Assembly (NCBI GenBank): GCA_900102385.1
Contig: FNBQ01000019.1
Span: forward strand, 23,213 to 87,212
Source: Bacteroidales bacterium KHT7
GTDB lineage: Bacteria > Bacteroidota > Bacteroidia > Bacteroidales > Bacteroidaceae
Direction of reading: 5' to 3'
DNA length: 64,000 nt
The first letter of the stretch is position 1; each line of letters starts with the position of its first letter. The notes under the pieces were generated by a model, which worked only from the letters and a program-made list of their open reading frames with translations, searched no databases and was not told the origin of the DNA. Below, piece after piece: positions 1 through 8,503 of the stretch. A program made the translations under genes and the position numbers.

Positions 1-1
1 T

Positions 2-1003
2 TTGAAGGCTGGCAAGGGCGAATGGGACTTGAGCGAGGCATTCGTTGTTCACAAGACAATGGAAGACCGTGCCGAGAAGGCAGTCCGCACTCACGGCGAC
101 GTTTCATTTGCACAGGGCGGTAGCGCATACGATGTGGCTTACTGCTGGAAGCACTACGGAATCATCCCTCAGGAGGCAATGCCGGGCATGGGAACACTTC
201 AGGGCGACTCACTTCCAAACAACGGCGAGGTTACAAACATCGCATCAGCAGTTGTTCAGGCTATTGCTAAGGGCAAGCAGAAGAAACTTACTCCACTATG
301 GAAGAAGGCTTTCCGCGGCATCTACGACACATATATGGGCGAATGTCCTGAAGAGTTCACTTACAAAGGCAAGAAGTACACTCCACAGAGCTTCGCAAAG
401 AGCCTCGGTCTGAACATGGATGACTATGTGTCAATAACTTCATACACTCATCACCCATTCTACGAGAAGTTTGTTGTTGAGGTTGAGGACAACTGGCGTT
501 GGGACGCATCATACAACGTTCCGATGGACGACATGATGGCAATCATCGACAATGCCCTGAAACTTGGCTACACAATCGCATGGGGAACTGACGTAAGCGA
601 AGACGGATTTACAAGAGACGGTATCGGCGTTTGCCCAGATGTTAAGCGCGGCGCAGACCTTACAGGCACAGACGCAGCACGCTGGACAGGCATGGACAAG
701 CAGGCAAAGCGCAAGGAGCTTACCTCTCGTCCACTCCCAGAAATCGAGGTTACTCAGGAAATGCGTCAGGAAGCATACGACAACTGGGAGACAACCGACG
801 ACCACGGTATGCAGATTTACGGTATCGCAAAAGACCAGAACGGCAAGGAATACTACATGGTTAAGAACTCATGGGGAAAGCACGGAAAGTACAACGGAAT
901 CTGGTATGTATCAAAGACTTTCGTAAAGTACAAGACTATGGATTTCCTTGTAAACAAGAATGCAATTCCTAAGGATATCGCTAAAAAACTTGGTCTGAAG
1001 TAA
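2..1003 (+). CDS. C1-family aminopeptidase C (bleomycin hydrolase-like), 5' truncated
   Basis: Papain-fold cysteine peptidase of the bleomycin hydrolase/PepC group, expected to trim amino acids from peptide N-termini. The window begins inside the gene: 333 residues are visible. The active-site Cys segment lies upstream and is missing, but the rest of the catalytic triad is present, His in DDHGM (visible residue 268) and Asn in VKNSWG (visible residue 289). The C-terminus ends in LGLK, close to the catalytic core as is usual for PepC. The TTG at position 2 is not a credible start because the protein family extends further upstream. A strong terminator follows directly. The family call is firm; substrate and whether it carries a signal peptide cannot be seen. 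Confidence 0.85.
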   Translation: MKAGKGEWDLSEAFVVHKTMEDRAEKAVRTHGDVSFAQGGSAYDVAYCWKHYGIIPQEAMPGMGTLQGDSLPNNGEVTNIASAVVQAIAKGKQKKLTPLWKKAFRGIYDTYMGECPEEFTYKGKKYTPQSFAKSLGLNMDDYVSITSYTHHPFYEKFVVEVEDNWRWDASYNVPMDDMMAIIDNALKLGYTIAWGTDVSEDGFTRDGIGVCPDVKRGADLTGTDAARWTGMDKQAKRKELTSRPLPEIEVTQEMRQEAYDNWETTDDHGMQIYGIAKDQNGKEYYMVKNSWGKHGKYNGIWYVSKTFVKYKTMDFLVNKNAIPKDIAKKLGLK

Positions 1004-1025
1004 GATATTTCACACTTTTTTTCAG

Positions 1026-1080
1026 AAGCCACCTCTTTGCAATTTTATTGCAGAAAGGTGGCTTTGTTTTATTTTTTTTC
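1026..1080 (+). terminator. Rho-independent terminator after the C1 peptidase
   Basis: Inverted repeat AAGCCACCT (1026-1034) with AGGTGGCTT (1056-1064), with inner pairing of TGCAAT with ATTGCA, followed by T-rich sequence. Confidence 0.85.
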
Positions 1081-1081
1081 T

Positions 1082-1089
1082 TATCTTTG
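1082..1089 (+). promoter_or_regulatory. Promoter -7 box for recJ-recQ
   Basis: TATCTTTG matches the Bacteroidota -7 consensus TAnnTTTG and lies 27 bp before the recJ ATG. An upstream TTTG at 1063-1066 is closer than the usual 19-21 bp, so the -33 element is uncertain. Confidence 0.55.
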
Positions 1090-1116
1090 GGGCAAAGTAA
1101 AAAAAACAAAACTTAA

Positions 1117-2868
1117 ATGATATACAAATGGGAATATCAGACTCCAACACATAATGACATAGAAGAGGCAAACAAACTCGCTAAGGACATAAACATAAGT
1201 CCGGTATTAGCACAGCTACTCGTAAACCGCGGAATCAACTCGGCAACCGAAGCAAAGAAGTTCTTTCACCCGCAACTCAACGAACTTCACGACCCGTTCC
1301 TGATGAACGACATGGACGTGGCAGTTGACAGGCTGAACGAAGCCATGGGACGCAAGGAACGCATAATGATTTACGGCGACTACGATGTGGACGGCGTTAC
1401 GGCAGTAGCTCTTGTTTACCGTTTCCTGCAACAGTTCTACTCTAACATAGACTATTACATTCCCGACAGATACGAAGAGGGATACGGATTGTCGAAAAAG
1501 GGAGTTGACTACGCAGCCGAAACAGATGTGAAGCTGATTATCATTCTTGATTGCGGCATAAAAGCAATCGAGGAAATTACATATGCCAAGGAAAGAGGCA
1601 TCGATTTCATCATCTGTGACCACCACGTTCCAGATGACGAACTGCCTCCGGCGGTGGCAATCCTGAACGCCAAGCGTAAGGACAATACGTACCCATACGA
1701 GCATCTGTCGGGATGCGGTGTGGGCTTCAAACTTATGCAGGCATTCTCGATTAGCAACGGAATAGAGTTCTCGCAGCTCATACCGCTCCTCGACCTTTGT
1801 GCAGTAAGCATTGCCTCGGATATCGTTCCTATTATGGGAGAAAACAGAATACTTGCCTATCACGGTCTGCGCCAGATAAACGCAAATCCGAGCATCGGTA
1901 TGCAAGCAATTCTGAATGTGTGCGGATTGTCTGAAAAAGACGTCACGATTAGCGACATAATCTTCAAGGTCGGCCCAAGAATAAATGCCTCGGGACGAAT
2001 ACAGAACGGCAAGGAAGCCGTAGACCTTCTGGTTGAGAAAGACTATGCCGCGGCCCTCGACAAGGCAAATCACATAAACGAATATAACGAGCAGCGAAAG
2101 GACCTTGACAAAGCGATGACCGAACAGGCCAACGAAATTGTCAAGAATACCGATTACCTGAAGGAGAAACGCTCTATCGTAATCTACAACGAAGACTGGC
2201 ACAAGGGCATCATCGGAATAGTGGCTTCAAGGCTTACCGAAATATACTTCCGCCCGGCAGTAGTACTGACATACGAGGGCGACATGGCGATAGGCTCGGC
2301 TCGCTCGGTTTCGGGATTCGACGTTTACAGCGCGATTGAAAGTTGCCGCGATCTTCTTGAAAACTTCGGCGGACACACATACGCCGCCGGCTTGTCGATG
2401 AAGGCTGAGAACATAAAGGAATTCTCGTCGCGGTTCGAGGCATACGTTACGGAGCACATTACCGACGAGCAGACAAAACCTACGCTGAAGATTGACGCAA
2501 CAATCAACTTCAAGGACATAACGAACAAGTTCCACAACGATTTGAAGCGTTTTCAGCCTTACGGCCCAGACAACACAAAACCGGTATTCTGCACCCAGCA
2601 GGTTTACGACTACGGAACGAGCAAGGTTGTGGGCAGGGAACAGGAACACATAAAACTCGAACTCGTAGACAACAAATCGAACAACGTGATGAACGGAATA
2701 GCCTTCGGACAAAGTTCGCAAGCCAGATACATTAAGACTAAGCAGTCGTTCGACATCTGCTACACCATAGAAGAAAATTCTCACAAGCGCGGCGAAATAC
2801 AGCTTCAGATTGAAGACATCCGCCCGGCATCCGCCAGAGAACAATCAGACATCAATGGACAGGTTTAG
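1117..2868 (+). CDS. recJ: Single-stranded-DNA 5'-3' exonuclease RecJ
   Basis: Cytosolic DHH-superfamily exonuclease that degrades ssDNA 5' to 3' in recombination and mismatch or base-excision repair. Metal-binding motifs are visible in order: DYDVDG at residues 88-93, DCG at 145-147 and DHH at 168-170. A DHHA1-like region with the GGHTYAAG motif follows in the second half, then a C-terminal OB-fold-like region. The length, 583 residues, is normal for RecJ. The gene starts at the ATG 27 bp after a TAnnTTTG box. Its last 14 bp overlap recQ, so the two repair enzymes are co-transcribed and probably translationally coupled. RecJ and RecQ cooperate biochemically in gap and end processing in the RecF pathway. 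Confidence 0.95.
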   Translation: MIYKWEYQTPTHNDIEEANKLAKDINISPVLAQLLVNRGINSATEAKKFFHPQLNELHDPFLMNDMDVAVDRLNEAMGRKERIMIYGDYDVDGVTAVALVYRFLQQFYSNIDYYIPDRYEEGYGLSKKGVDYAAETDVKLIIILDCGIKAIEEITYAKERGIDFIICDHHVPDDELPPAVAILNAKRKDNTYPYEHLSGCGVGFKLMQAFSISNGIEFSQLIPLLDLCAVSIASDIVPIMGENRILAYHGLRQINANPSIGMQAILNVCGLSEKDVTISDIIFKVGPRINASGRIQNGKEAVDLLVEKDYAAALDKANHINEYNEQRKDLDKAMTEQANEIVKNTDYLKEKRSIVIYNEDWHKGIIGIVASRLTEIYFRPAVVLTYEGDMAIGSARSVSGFDVYSAIESCRDLLENFGGHTYAAGLSMKAENIKEFSSRFEAYVTEHITDEQTKPTLKIDATINFKDITNKFHNDLKRFQPYGPDNTKPVFCTQQVYDYGTSKVVGREQEHIKLELVDNKSNNVMNGIAFGQSSQARYIKTKQSFDICYTIEENSHKRGEIQLQIEDIRPASAREQSDINGQV

Positions 2869-4765
2869 GGATATCCTCAGAAAATACTGGGGATACGACG
2901 ATTTCAGGGGTATTCAGCGAAGCATAATCGACAGCATTGCCTCTGGCAAAGATACTCTCGGACTTATGCCAACCGGCGGCGGAAAGAGTATCACGTTTCA
3001 AGTGCCTGCCCTTGCGCAAGACGGCGTGTGCCTCGTAATCACTCCGCTCATCGCGCTTATGAAAGACCAAGTGGAGAATCTGAAGAAGCGCGGAATTCAA
3101 GCCACAGCCATCTACTCGGGCATGACGCAGAGGGAGATTGTAATTGCGCTGGAGAACTGCATCCTTGGCAGTTTCAAGTTTCTGTACATCTCGCCCGAAC
3201 GACTCTCTACGCAGATTTTCCTCTCGAAGATAAAGCGAATAAAAGTCAGCTTCATCGCCGTAGACGAGTCGCATTGCATCTCGCAATGGGGCTATGATTT
3301 CAGACCGTCGTACCTGAAGATTGCCGAAATAAGGGACATCATTCCCGACGCGCCGGTTCTTGCCCTTACAGCAACCGCCACTCCGCAGGTTGTCGAGGAC
3401 ATTCAGAATCAGCTTAAATTCAGGGAGCGCAACGTATTCAAGATGAGTTTCGAGCGAAACAATCTGGCTTACATCGTGCGCAAGACCGAGGACAAGGAAA
3501 GCGAACTAATTCACATATTGAACAGCGTTGCCGGAAGCGCGATAGTCTACACCCGAAACCGCAAAGGCACGGGCGAGACAGCAAAACTTCTGAACGATAA
3601 CGGCATAACAGCCGAAAACTATCATGCCGGACTGATGAACAGCGAGAAGGACGCCCGTCAGCACAAATGGCAGAACAACGAGTCGAGGGTAATGGTTGCC
3701 ACAAACGCCTTCGGAATGGGAATTGACAAGCCCGATGTGCGCATAGTGATTCATCTCGACCTTCCCGACTCGCCCGAGGCTTACTTTCAGGAGGCAGGAC
3801 GCGCCGGACGAGACGGCAAGAAAGCCTACGCCGTTCTGCTTTACGGCAAAACAGACAAGGCGAAACTGAAGAAAAGAATCCCCGACACGTTTCCCGATAA
3901 GGAATACATATATAAGGTGTACGACAAGATTGCGTATTTCTTTCAGGTCGGGATTGATTCGGGAATGGGCACGACGTTCAACTTCGACTTCGGAAAATTC
4001 TGCGCAATAAACAAACTCTTCCCCGTGCCGTGCCACAACGCGCTAAAAATACTTACTCGCGCCGGATACATTGAATACGTAGAGGAACAGGAATATGCGT
4101 CGAGAGTGATGTTCATAATCAGGCGCGACGAACTGTACCGCATAAAAGAGCAGGACGAAAGGACATCAGCCGTGACGCAAAGTCTGCTTAGATGTTACGG
4201 CGGACTGTTTGCCGACTATGTTAACATCGACGAGAGCCTCATCGCCCACTCCATCGGCTACACCTCCGACGAGGTCTATCACATCCTCGCCGCACTCAGC
4301 CTTCAGGGCATAATACATTACATTCCGCGCAAGCACACACCGCTGCTTTCATACACAGCCAACCGCACCGAAACGGAAAGAATGAAGATTCCGCAAAGCG
4401 TTTACGAAAAACGGAAAGAGGCTTACGAAGAACGCATAAACGCAATGGTTGACTACTGCGAGAGCGAGACAAGTTGCCGAAGCCGTATGCTCCTACTCTA
4501 CTTTGGAGAGAAGAACGAGCACGAATGTGGAAAGTGCGATGTATGCGTAAAGAAACGCTCGCATAGTCTGAAGGAAGACGACTACGAAAGATTCAGACAG
4601 TTTGCCGTGAACCTCGTGAGCGACGGAAAGATGCACAGCATGACCGAACTCACGGCCTTCAAAGCCCCGACCGACAAGATGCGGCAGATGCTAAACCATC
4701 TGCTTGCCGCCGAAGAAGTAAAAATGAAAGATGGAATGTTGGTATCAACCAACTACAAACAATAA
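2855..4765 (+). CDS. recQ: ATP-dependent DNA helicase RecQ
   Basis: 3'-5' superfamily 2 DNA helicase. From the ATG at 2855 the protein has 636 residues. Walker A PTGGGKS is at 39-45 and the DEAH-type box reads DESH at 137-140. Motif VI contains QEAGRAGRDG. Zinc-binding cysteines of the RecQ-Ct domain are seen in YCESETSC and CGKCDVC. After these comes a short HRDC/winged-helix-like tail. An in-frame ATG at 2810 would add 15 residues overlapping recJ that do not resemble the family, so 2855 is preferred; it lies inside the recJ end (14 bp overlap). Confidence 0.95.
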   Translation: MDRFRDILRKYWGYDDFRGIQRSIIDSIASGKDTLGLMPTGGGKSITFQVPALAQDGVCLVITPLIALMKDQVENLKKRGIQATAIYSGMTQREIVIALENCILGSFKFLYISPERLSTQIFLSKIKRIKVSFIAVDESHCISQWGYDFRPSYLKIAEIRDIIPDAPVLALTATATPQVVEDIQNQLKFRERNVFKMSFERNNLAYIVRKTEDKESELIHILNSVAGSAIVYTRNRKGTGETAKLLNDNGITAENYHAGLMNSEKDARQHKWQNNESRVMVATNAFGMGIDKPDVRIVIHLDLPDSPEAYFQEAGRAGRDGKKAYAVLLYGKTDKAKLKKRIPDTFPDKEYIYKVYDKIAYFFQVGIDSGMGTTFNFDFGKFCAINKLFPVPCHNALKILTRAGYIEYVEEQEYASRVMFIIRRDELYRIKEQDERTSAVTQSLLRCYGGLFADYVNIDESLIAHSIGYTSDEVYHILAALSLQGIIHYIPRKHTPLLSYTANRTETERMKIPQSVYEKRKEAYEERINAMVDYCESETSCRSRMLLLYFGEKNEHECGKCDVCVKKRSHSLKEDDYERFRQFAVNLVSDGKMHSMTELTAFKAPTDKMRQMLNHLLAAEEVKMKDGMLVSTNYKQ

Positions 4766-4780
4766 AAAACATTTTTAATT

Positions 4781-5098
4781 ATGGATACAAATCTGCTAAA
4801 GATAAGCGAACTGACACAAATTATTGCAAAGAACGAGAACGACATCGCCGCCCGACTGGAGCGCGCCGAGATTCTTCTGGGCATGAACATGATTGAAGAT
4901 GCCAAGCAAGACATCGACTTTGCGATATCCGCATCGCCTGAAAACGGACGCGCCTACAAACTTCGCGGAGCAATAAAGATGAACGCCGGCGACAAGGCTG
5001 GAGCAGCCGAAGACCTAAGAAAAGCGATGGAACTCGACCCCGAAATAGTGAAGGAGATTGAGGGAACATTCAAGCAGAAACTGCCAAGTTGCCACTAA
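4781..5098 (+). CDS. Small tetratricopeptide repeat protein
   Basis: A 105-residue soluble protein made of about two and a half TPR helical hairpins; the repeat signature is seen in ARLERAEILLGMNMIEDAKQ and AYKLRGAIKMNAGDKAGAAE, with DPE at the end of the last unit. No signal peptide or membrane segment. TPRs mediate protein-protein contacts; the partner is unknown. It starts 15 bp after recQ stop and is probably the last gene of the recJ-recQ transcript. Function cannot be named. Confidence 0.8.
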   Translation: MDTNLLKISELTQIIAKNENDIAARLERAEILLGMNMIEDAKQDIDFAISASPENGRAYKLRGAIKMNAGDKAGAAEDLRKAMELDPEIVKEIEGTFKQKLPSCH

Positions 5099-5219
5099 TG
5101 CGGGATAAATAGCCTGCTTTGGTGCAGATTTTGGTGCAGATTACCTTACAAATTGTATGTAAATACATCCAAAACATAAAAATTCATATATTTTATATGG
5201 TTTTTATGAATAAAAAGAT

Positions 5220-5227
5220 TACTTTTG
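5220..5227 (+). promoter_or_regulatory. Promoter -7 box for the aromatic leader and operon
   Basis: TACTTTTG matches TAnnTTTG and lies 29 bp before the leader peptide ATG. No clear -33 TTTG was found at the expected distance. Confidence 0.6.
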
Positions 5228-5255
5228 CATCACTTTTAACAACAAACTTAAACAG

Positions 5256-5351
5256 ATGAACAATTTGGCATACACATTTTTTTACTTTTTCTTTTACCTT
5301 TACTTTGGCGACGGAGTGAAGCGGGAAGTTGTGTATGTTCCAACGAAATAA
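5256..5351 (+). CDS. Phe/Tyr-rich leader peptide of the aromatic operon
   Basis: A 31-codon ORF with ATG at 5256 and TAA at 5349. Residues 6-17 read YTFFYFFFYLYF: ten of twelve are Phe or Tyr, and an eleventh aromatic, Tyr27, follows. The composition matches exactly the end products of the four downstream genes (pheA to tyrA), as in classical trp, phe and his leader peptides. The ORF ends 10 nt before a perfect 11-bp terminator stem. Codons 22-24 (bases 5319-5326, AAGCGGGA) are complementary to the 5' arm of that terminator (TCCCGCTT, 5364-5371), giving an antiterminator. Predicted behaviour: ribosomes stalled at Phe or Tyr codons leave 5319-5326 free to pair and permit read-through; ribosomes that reach the stop let the terminator form. 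The sequence parts are direct observations; the mechanism is inference. Confidence 0.85.
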   Translation: MNNLAYTFFYFFFYLYFGDGVKREVVYVPTK

Positions 5352-5397
5352 GATTTTACAGAATCCCGCTTGACAAACAAGCGGGATTTTTTATTTT
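5319..5397 (+). promoter_or_regulatory. Transcription attenuator (antiterminator arm plus terminator) before pheA
   Basis: Terminator stem AATCCCGCTTG (5362-5372) with CAAGCGGGATT (5378-5388), loop ACAAA, followed by six T and a further T-rich tract. The upstream segment AAGCGGGA (5319-5326), inside the leader ORF, can pair with TCCCGCTT (5364-5371) and exclude the terminator. It ends 7 nt before the pheA ATG, so it can only serve to control the operon downstream. Confidence 0.85.
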
Positions 5398-5403
5398 AGA
5401 GAT

Positions 5404-6246
5404 ATGAAGAAAGTTGCAATACAAGGAATAGTCGGTTCGTTCCACGACATCACGGCACATCAGTACTTCAAAGGCGAAGACATTGAACTGATATGCTGCG
5501 ATACCTTCGAGGAAGTATTCGAGAACATGAAGGCAGACAGCAATGTCGTAGGAATCGTAGCCATCGAAAACACCATTGCAGGCAGTCTGCTGCACAACTA
5601 CGAGTTGCTTCGCGAGAGTGGCACAACGGTTGTTGGCGAGCATAAGTTGCACATCGAGCACAGCCTTCTCTGCCTTCCCGAAGACGACTGGGACGACATC
5701 ACGGAAGTGAACTCTCACCCCGTTGCACTTATGCAATGCCGCGGATTTCTGAGCAAGCATCCCGACTTTAAGGTTGTTGAAGGCAGCGATACCGCCGGAA
5801 GTGCCGAGAAGATAAGCCGCAAGCACATGCAGGGCCACGCCGCCATCTGCTCAAAGTACGCTGCCCCACTCTACGGAATGAAGGTTTTGGAAGAGGGCAT
5901 CGAAGACAACAAGCACAACTTTACGCGCTTTCTTGTATGCGTAGACCCTTGGAAGGCCGACGAGTATCGCAACGCTCACCGCACAAACAAGAGCATGATT
6001 GTGTTCTCGCTTCCTCACACAGAGGGCAGTCTGTCGCAGGTTCTGTCAATTTTTTCATTCTACAATATTAACTTAACAAAAATCCAGTCATTACCGATTA
6101 TTGGTCGAGAGTGGGAATATCTGTTCTATGTAGATGTTGCGTATTCAGACTATGTGCGCTATCATCAGGCAATAGACGCTATCACCCCACTAACCAAAGC
6201 ACTTAAAATTCTTGGCGAATATGAAGAATTCAAATCTAAGCTATAA
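5404..6246 (+). CDS. pheA: Prephenate dehydratase with ACT domain
   Basis: Converts prephenate to phenylpyruvate, the committed step of phenylalanine synthesis. The catalytic PDT domain covers residues 1-185, with the conserved TRF motif at 174-176 in NFTRFLV. A C-terminal ACT domain (about 195-275) senses Phe in this family. The usual Phe-binding motifs are changed: the GALA position reads EGSLSQVL and the ESRP position reads KIQSLP, so feedback sensitivity may differ. No chorismate mutase domain is attached; that activity sits on the DAHP synthase two genes downstream. First gene of the operon, 52 bp after the leader stop codon and just after the attenuator terminator. Confidence 0.93.
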   Translation: MKKVAIQGIVGSFHDITAHQYFKGEDIELICCDTFEEVFENMKADSNVVGIVAIENTIAGSLLHNYELLRESGTTVVGEHKLHIEHSLLCLPEDDWDDITEVNSHPVALMQCRGFLSKHPDFKVVEGSDTAGSAEKISRKHMQGHAAICSKYAAPLYGMKVLEEGIEDNKHNFTRFLVCVDPWKADEYRNAHRTNKSMIVFSLPHTEGSLSQVLSIFSFYNINLTKIQSLPIIGREWEYLFYVDVAYSDYVRYHQAIDAITPLTKALKILGEYEEFKSKL

Positions 6247-7408
6247 TATCAAGCCAGCCGACCGCATCAGTCAGGTTAGCGAGTACTATTTCAGCCGAAA
6301 GGGCAAAGAGGTGGCACGAATGAATGCCGAAGGAAAGGACATCATCAGCCTTGCCATAGGAAGCCCTGACATGCCGCCGTCAAAACAGACTATCGACACG
6401 CTTTGCGAGTATGCGCAGCGTCCAGATGTTCACGGCTATCAGCCAACCGTCGGAATTCCAGAACTCCGCGAGGCAATGGCACGATTCTACAAAAGATGGT
6501 ACAACGTAGACCTCGACCCAAAGACCGAGATTCAACCGCTTATCGGAAGCAAGGAAGGAATTCTTCACGTTACTCTGGCATTCGTAAACGTGGGCGACCA
6601 AGTACTCGTGCCAAATCCGGGCTATCCTACTTACACATCGCTCAACCGCATTTTGGGAAGCGACATCGTAAACTACAATCTAAGCCCTGAGAACGACTGG
6701 CAGCCCGACTTCGACGAACTGGAGCAGATGGATTTGAGCAAGGTGAAGATTATGTGGACCAACTATCCAAACATGCCGACAGGCGCGCAGGCTCAGTATG
6801 CCACTTACGAGAAGTTGGTTGACTTTGCAAAACGCCACAACATACTCATCGTAAACGACAACCCTTACAGTTTTATCTGCAACGAGCAGAGACCGATAAG
6901 CCTCTTGCAGGTTCCGGGAGCGAAAGACTGCTGCATAGAGTTCAACTCGATGAGCAAGAGCCACAACATGCCGGGCTGGCGCGTTGGAATGTTGGCAACA
7001 AACGCCCAGTTTGTAGAGTGGATTCTGAAGGTTAAGAGCAACATCGACTCAGGTACGTTCCGTCCACTTCAACTTGCGGCAGCAAAGGCTTACGACAATA
7101 CCGACGAGTGGCATCACGAGAGCAACTTTGTTAACTACCGCCGTCGCCGCAATCTTGCCGAGCAGATTATGGACGCACTTGGCTGCAAGTACGACAAGAA
7201 TCAGGTGGGAATGTTCCTCTGGGGACGAATTCCCGACAGTTACGGCGATGTTGAGGAGCTGACAGAGAAAGTGCTTCACGAGGCAAGAGTGTTCATCACT
7301 CCGGGATTCATCTTCGGCACAAACGGAAAGCGATACATCCGCATATCGCTCTGTGCAAAGGACGAGAAGATTGCCGAGGCATTAGAGAGAATAAAGAAAG
7401 TATTTTGA
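6221..7408 (+). CDS. Class I/II PLP aminotransferase, probable aromatic aminotransferase
   Basis: Fold-type I aminotransferase of 395 residues. The PLP-lysine segment is SMSKSHNMPGWRVG, with the phosphate-binding Arg downstream in WRVG; NPGYPTY and the NYPNMPTGA asparagine motif are also present. By sequence it resembles LL-diaminopimelate/aspartate aminotransferases, but its place between pheA and the DAHP synthase indicates that it makes Phe and Tyr from phenylpyruvate and hydroxyphenylpyruvate. The ATG at 6221 overlaps pheA by 26 bp; an upstream in-frame TTG at 6212 is less likely. Substrate is inferred from context only. Confidence 0.85.
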   Translation: MKNSNLSYNIKPADRISQVSEYYFSRKGKEVARMNAEGKDIISLAIGSPDMPPSKQTIDTLCEYAQRPDVHGYQPTVGIPELREAMARFYKRWYNVDLDPKTEIQPLIGSKEGILHVTLAFVNVGDQVLVPNPGYPTYTSLNRILGSDIVNYNLSPENDWQPDFDELEQMDLSKVKIMWTNYPNMPTGAQAQYATYEKLVDFAKRHNILIVNDNPYSFICNEQRPISLLQVPGAKDCCIEFNSMSKSHNMPGWRVGMLATNAQFVEWILKVKSNIDSGTFRPLQLAAAKAYDNTDEWHHESNFVNYRRRRNLAEQIMDALGCKYDKNQVGMFLWGRIPDSYGDVEELTEKVLHEARVFITPGFIFGTNGKRYIRISLCAKDEKIAEALERIKKVF

Positions 7409-7429
7409 CAATATAAAAACAACTAAGAT

Positions 7430-8494
7430 ATGGAACTTCAATTGGAAGCACTCGGTCTGCCGGGTGAAGACAAGCGACCTCTTGTAATTGCAGGTCCTTG
7501 CAGCGCAGAGACAGAAGAACAGGTAATGAACACAGCCACTCAACTTGCAAAGAGAGGCATAAAGATATTCCGTGCCGGAATTTGGAAGCCACGCACAAAA
7601 CCGGGAGGCTTCGAGGGCATCGGCGAAGAAGGTCTGCCATGGATGCAGAGAGTTAAGCAGGAAACCGGAATGCTCGTAGGAACCGAGGTTGCAACGGCAA
7701 AGCACGTTGAGGCAGCCCTGAAGGCCGGCATAGACGTGCTGTGGATTGGCGCACGCACAACAGCCAACCCGTTCGCCGTTCAGGAACTTGCCGACTCACT
7801 AAGAGGCGTTGACGTTCCTGTGCTCGTAAAGAACCCGGTAAACCCAGACCTCGAACTGTGGATTGGTGCTCTTGAGCGCATCAACGGAGCAGGCGTTAAG
7901 CGCATCGGCGCAATTCACCGCGGATTCTCGTCATACGACAAGAAGATTTACCGCAACACTCCAATGTGGCACATTCCGATAGAGTTGCGCCGCCGTATTC
8001 CAAACATTCCAATCATCTGCGACCCAAGCCACATCGGTGGAAAGCGCGAACTCATCGCACCGCTCTGCCAGCAGGCTATGGACCTTGGCATGGACGGCCT
8101 CATCGTTGAGTCGCATTGCAATCCAGACTCGGCATGGAGCGATGCCAAGCAGCAGGTTACTCCGGATATTCTCGACTATATCCTCAACCTTCTCGTTATC
8201 CGCAAGGAAACAGCATCGACCGAGAGCCTTACAGAACTCCGCAAGCAGATTGACGAGTGCGACAACGACCTCATCGAACTTTTGGCTAAGCGTATGCGCG
8301 TGAGCCGCGAAATCGGCATATACAAGAAGGAGCACGAGATTCAGGTGGTGCAGACCGACAGATATTCAGAGATTCTGGAGAAGCGCGGTGCTCAGGGGGC
8401 TCTGTGCGGCATAGACTCGGAATGCGTAAAGAAGATTTTCGAGGCTATTCACGAGGAATCAGTACGTCAACAACTCGACATTATAAACAAGTAA
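7430..8494 (+). CDS. aroF: DAHP synthase (type I-beta) fused to chorismate mutase (AroQ)
   Basis: Bifunctional 354-residue enzyme. The N-terminal domain (1-255) condenses phosphoenolpyruvate and erythrose 4-phosphate; visible signatures are IAGPCSAE near residue 20, WKPRTKPGGF, and CDPSHIGGKRE with the metal-binding His. The C-terminal helical domain (about 262-354) is an AroQ chorismate mutase, with ELRKQIDECDNDLIELLAKR and the conserved basic residues in SREIGIYKK. In this fusion type the mutase domain commonly gives prephenate or chorismate feedback to the synthase. It starts 21 bp after the aminotransferase and sits between it and tyrA. The symbol aroF is used by convention; other names exist. 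Confidence 0.92.
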   Translation: MELQLEALGLPGEDKRPLVIAGPCSAETEEQVMNTATQLAKRGIKIFRAGIWKPRTKPGGFEGIGEEGLPWMQRVKQETGMLVGTEVATAKHVEAALKAGIDVLWIGARTTANPFAVQELADSLRGVDVPVLVKNPVNPDLELWIGALERINGAGVKRIGAIHRGFSSYDKKIYRNTPMWHIPIELRRRIPNIPIICDPSHIGGKRELIAPLCQQAMDLGMDGLIVESHCNPDSAWSDAKQQVTPDILDYILNLLVIRKETASTESLTELRKQIDECDNDLIELLAKRMRVSREIGIYKKEHEIQVVQTDRYSEILEKRGAQGALCGIDSECVKKIFEAIHEESVRQQLDIINK

Positions 8495-8503
8495 GTATCA
8501 ATT

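Noticed and set aside
1216..2202. Long minus-strand frame opposite recJ
   Set aside because: The translation has no family features and the plus strand encodes RecJ with all motifs. Codon bias produces open antisense frames here.
5099..5220. T-box or riboswitch upstream of the aromatic leader
   Set aside because: No T-box consensus or compact aptamer fold is visible between the TPR gene and the promoter box; control is explained by the leader peptide.
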